From the NCBI RefSeq assembly GCF_036588685.1, contig NC_086373.1, forward strand, positions 55,311,164-55,375,163: a stretch of 64,000 bases of DNA, read 5' to 3'. The number at the start of each line of letters is the position of its first letter. Positions within the stretch are counted from its first letter, which is position 1. Origin of the DNA: Mytilus trossulus (lineage: Eukaryota; Mollusca; Bivalvia; Mytilida; Mytilidae). The notes under the pieces were generated by a model. That model saw nothing but the letters and a program-made list of their open reading frames with translations. It searched no databases and had not been told where the DNA came from. This document shows, piece by piece, positions 61,401 through 64,000 of this stretch. The position numbers and the translations under genes were made by a program.

Positions 61401-61803
61401 GTTAAGGATGTTTGCTGCTCAGTTTCAAAATAAATAACTTTTCTTAACACTAGTATATATTGATAGGGGATTAATTGACAAAGCAGAAAAGCAAAAAAAA
61501 TATAGGGGTCAATGTGCTTGTTTTCGAGATATGAGCCATTGAAATTTTGGCGGGAAAATGAATTCTCTTGATTTTTCATAGCCTTATCATTGACCTGTTA
61601 AAGTTCTCAAAAACTATTAAAAAATTAATAAAATTTAAAAAAAACTTTTACAAATGGCGTATAATTATCCATGTAAAAGATTTATGAAAAGAAAAATGGG
61701 GGTTCATGGGCAATTTTTTTTAAGGCATTCAAATGGATAAAACCAGAGGACTTCGAAAATCTGACAAAAAATCCGAAACATGACAAGCAAACATCCTTAA
61801 AAC
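61401..61803. mobile_element. TIR element, intact relative of 2575-3090
   Basis: Ends GTTAAGGATGTTTGCTG and AGCAAACATCCTTAAAAC are inverted. Body matches the 2.6-kb copy in reverse without the nested insertion. Confidence 0.75.
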
Positions 61804-61939
61804 AGTTGTCTCCAGCATCGAATGTTAGACTAAAACAGATCAATACACAGGAGGGTAACATTAGTCAAGAACATATGTTCATAGATATAGGAAGATGTGG
61901 TGTGAGTGCCAATGAGACAACTCTCCATCCAAATAATAT

Positions 61940-63480
61940 CCGATATCATTTATGAAACGGTTATTCCATAATGGTCAACCAACTCGTGATGGCGTCCGTA
62001 AAATTTACGAAGAGATGATTTCAACTTCGCCATTTGGAACTCTTGGTTTAATAGCTTCCTTGTGAGCAGTAACCCTCTATCAAGAAAATCATGCATGATA
62101 GGAAATGCAAGCACGGGAATATCGTACCAATTGGGAGATACATACCCCGTATGCAGGTGCTGCTGGAATGCTGCTACTTAGAAATGGAAAGTGTACAATT
62201 GGAAAGCTGAAATCATCGTAAAGTGTTTTTGTCGTAAAGTGTTTTTTTCAACCGACCCTCATTGTGAATTTCTAGATGTAAGTCAAGATATGAAGCCGAC
62301 TTAACTGTATCTGTAGTATCCTTTATCTCCAGTTCGGTGGGATAGATGCGTTCCACATAGTCACCAAATACTGAATTGTTTAGTGAAAGAACATCATCTA
62401 TATAGCGGAAAGTAGAGTTAAAGGATATTGCTAACTTTGTATCCTTCTTCCTAAGAAGTTCCTGCATGAAAAACACGTCCTCCGAACGTAACAAATATGT
62501 TGTCAATCAAGAAATCAAGCATCTTGATAATATCAGTTTCAGAGAATTATTTGTTTGAATCAGAGTGATTCTTTACAAAGTAGGATTTATCCCTCCCTAA
62601 GTACTTGTATCTACGTTGGCCATTCTTTTTTATGAAGCAAAGTAATACCAACTCTTTCAATTTGTCTTTTAGTTTGGAATGTGGAGTACTTGTGTAAAGA
62701 CTAGAAAAGTCAAATGTTTTAATACTGTTACAAGATGAAAGAGAGTTATGTATGTACTCTAAAAGATCTTTGGAATTTTTAAGTATCCACATCTGATTCA
62801 CGCCACCTCTAGAATAGGCAGTCTCACAATAACTATGAAGCCCGTCTTTGATTGCTGATAAAATAGATGTTAACAATTTAGAAAGAGGTTTCGTGGAGCA
62901 CTTGGAAGACCCAGCAATATACCGTTGGGTGTAAGGACACTTATGTAGTTTAGGTATCCAATACAGCGATGGAAGACCCAGTTCTTCATCTTTGGTTGAA
63001 ATTCCAAAGGAACAAAGAACAGAACTATGATTATCCAGGATTTCGTCTTTGGTAAGTGTCATGAGGGTATATGTTGAGTTTCCAAGTGAATTGTCAATAC
63101 TTAATTCGTGTATCAAGCAGTTAATGCAATGACTTTTACACACAACAACGATGATATTTGGGGCTTTGTCTGCGGGGACAACAACATATTTATCTTGGAG
63201 GTCGGATATGTGTTTAGCAACATTTGTTTTTTTTAAAGATTGACGTAGCATGGGCATTGATGGACTCATTCAGTTTCTTAATTCTGATTTGTATCAACGA
63301 CCTCACTGCCTTAATCCATTCGGATAGAGTGTCTACGTCTTCCTTCTCGCGCTTAGCCCATAGCCTGGCATAATCCTCGACTGAATCCATCAAAATTTTA
63401 AAGTTGTATTTCCAATTGATGGATTTAGGCTCACGATATGTTGGATCAGAAATACACCTAGCATTGTGATACATAGCTAT
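61940..63480 (-). pseudogene. Broken reverse-transcriptase retroelement (Penelope-like type suspected)
   Basis: On the minus strand: an N-terminal helical part (SVEDYARLWAKREKEDVDTL), VVVPADKAPN, LPSLYWIPKLHK, a strand with TFDFSSLYTSTPHSKLKDKL, then after breaks FRYIDDVLSLNN (YIDD box) and SYLDLHLEI. Lesions: a frameshift at a T-run near 63230, a TAA stop at 62547-62549, a deletion near 62468 that removes the GIPMG segment present in the 30-kb relic, and a small duplication at 62217-62245. The last part runs in a broken frame to about 61950. The PADK start and missing endonuclease domain recall Penelope-like elements; I would not rule out another non-LTR class. Confidence 0.75.
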
Positions 63481-64000
63481 ATAGATAATTCATAAAACAT
63501 GTATTGATATTAAATTTTTCATTAACAGTCTAAAATTAAAAAGTTAGATATGCTACTTGTTATAAATGTTCTCCTCGATCATTCACATCATTTATCACTC
63601 TGGATTATAATACCTGAATATGCTGATCAGATTAATGATGGCAACAGCCATTTTCTCTAGCCACATGCATCACTGCCTATACAATGGTGATGAACACAAG
63701 AGGTACCAAGAGAGGCCACCAGAGATTATTAACAGATAAGGGTCAGACATAACATGTTGCACAGAATCACAAACTAAATGTCAACCTAAGTCAAGGGGAG
63801 ATAATTAAAATCCATTGAAACAAAAACAAGTATATCAATATATATAACAATATCAATAAACATAAAAAGTACTTTTAAGATGCACACAAATCACTGTCCA
63901 GTTGTGCTGTGCATCAAAATTGTTTTGATTCTACTTGAATTATTATAAAGCCATAAGTAAGTACAAAATAGAAAGATCTCTCCTCACATGTGAACAAAGT
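63481..64000. other. Right-edge stretch, nothing recognised
   Basis: AT-rich sequence with no supportable gene, repeat family or inverted repeat. Confidence 0.5.

Overview
This window looks like nuclear DNA from a marine bivalve, most likely a mussel close to Mytilus. The basis is its composition: AT-rich, intron-split genes, and a dense background of short dispersed repeats whose wording I associate with Mytilus genomes. These include the 'agatgtggtatgattgcc' family, the 'gacgcgcgtttcgtc' family and the 'aatgtgtcaaagggacaac' family. There are no bacterial operons, no rRNA and no CRISPR. Species assignment is inference.

Layout. (1) 0.7-1 kb: the last coding exon of a gene entering from the left, probably a nuclear receptor (ligand-binding-domain helices 10-12 with an AF-2-like end), followed by an AT-rich 3' flank. 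(2) 4-10.9 kb: no gene; dispersed repeats and nested small terminal-inverted-repeat elements. (3) 11.04-16.11 kb: a complete three-exon gene for a 973-residue NLR-like protein: DZIP3-like HEPN domain with an intact R-x5-H motif, nSTAND3-type NTPase with Walker A and B, then about eight ankyrin repeats. (4) 18.7-32.6 kb: a complete NXPE-family gene (called A here), with a type II membrane anchor, a neurexophilin-like domain and a PC-esterase domain. (5) 35-44 kb: tandem duplications, SINEs, two extra orphan copies of the NXPE promoter/first-exon module, and a decayed fragment of the STAND gene. (6) 40.4-60.4 kb: a second NXPE gene (B) with the same exon plan, whose large first coding intron holds a relic NXPE 3' end, a 58-bp minisatellite and a retroelement scrap. 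(7) 61.4-63.5 kb: a TIR element and a broken reverse-transcriptase element on the minus strand.

How the parts relate. The two NXPE genes are tandem paralogues: internal exon lengths of 96 and 50 bases and all splice phases agree. The duplicated block includes the upstream CCAAT module, which occurs four times with CCAAT-to-ATG spacing of about 120 bases and always ends in ATG directly followed by GTAAG. The STAND scrap near 40 kb suggests the neighbouring immune-type gene was also caught up in the copying. The locus reads as a rapidly rearranging cluster of an immune-type sensor and cell-surface esterase-like enzymes. All functions are inferred from sequence read by eye; no search was run.
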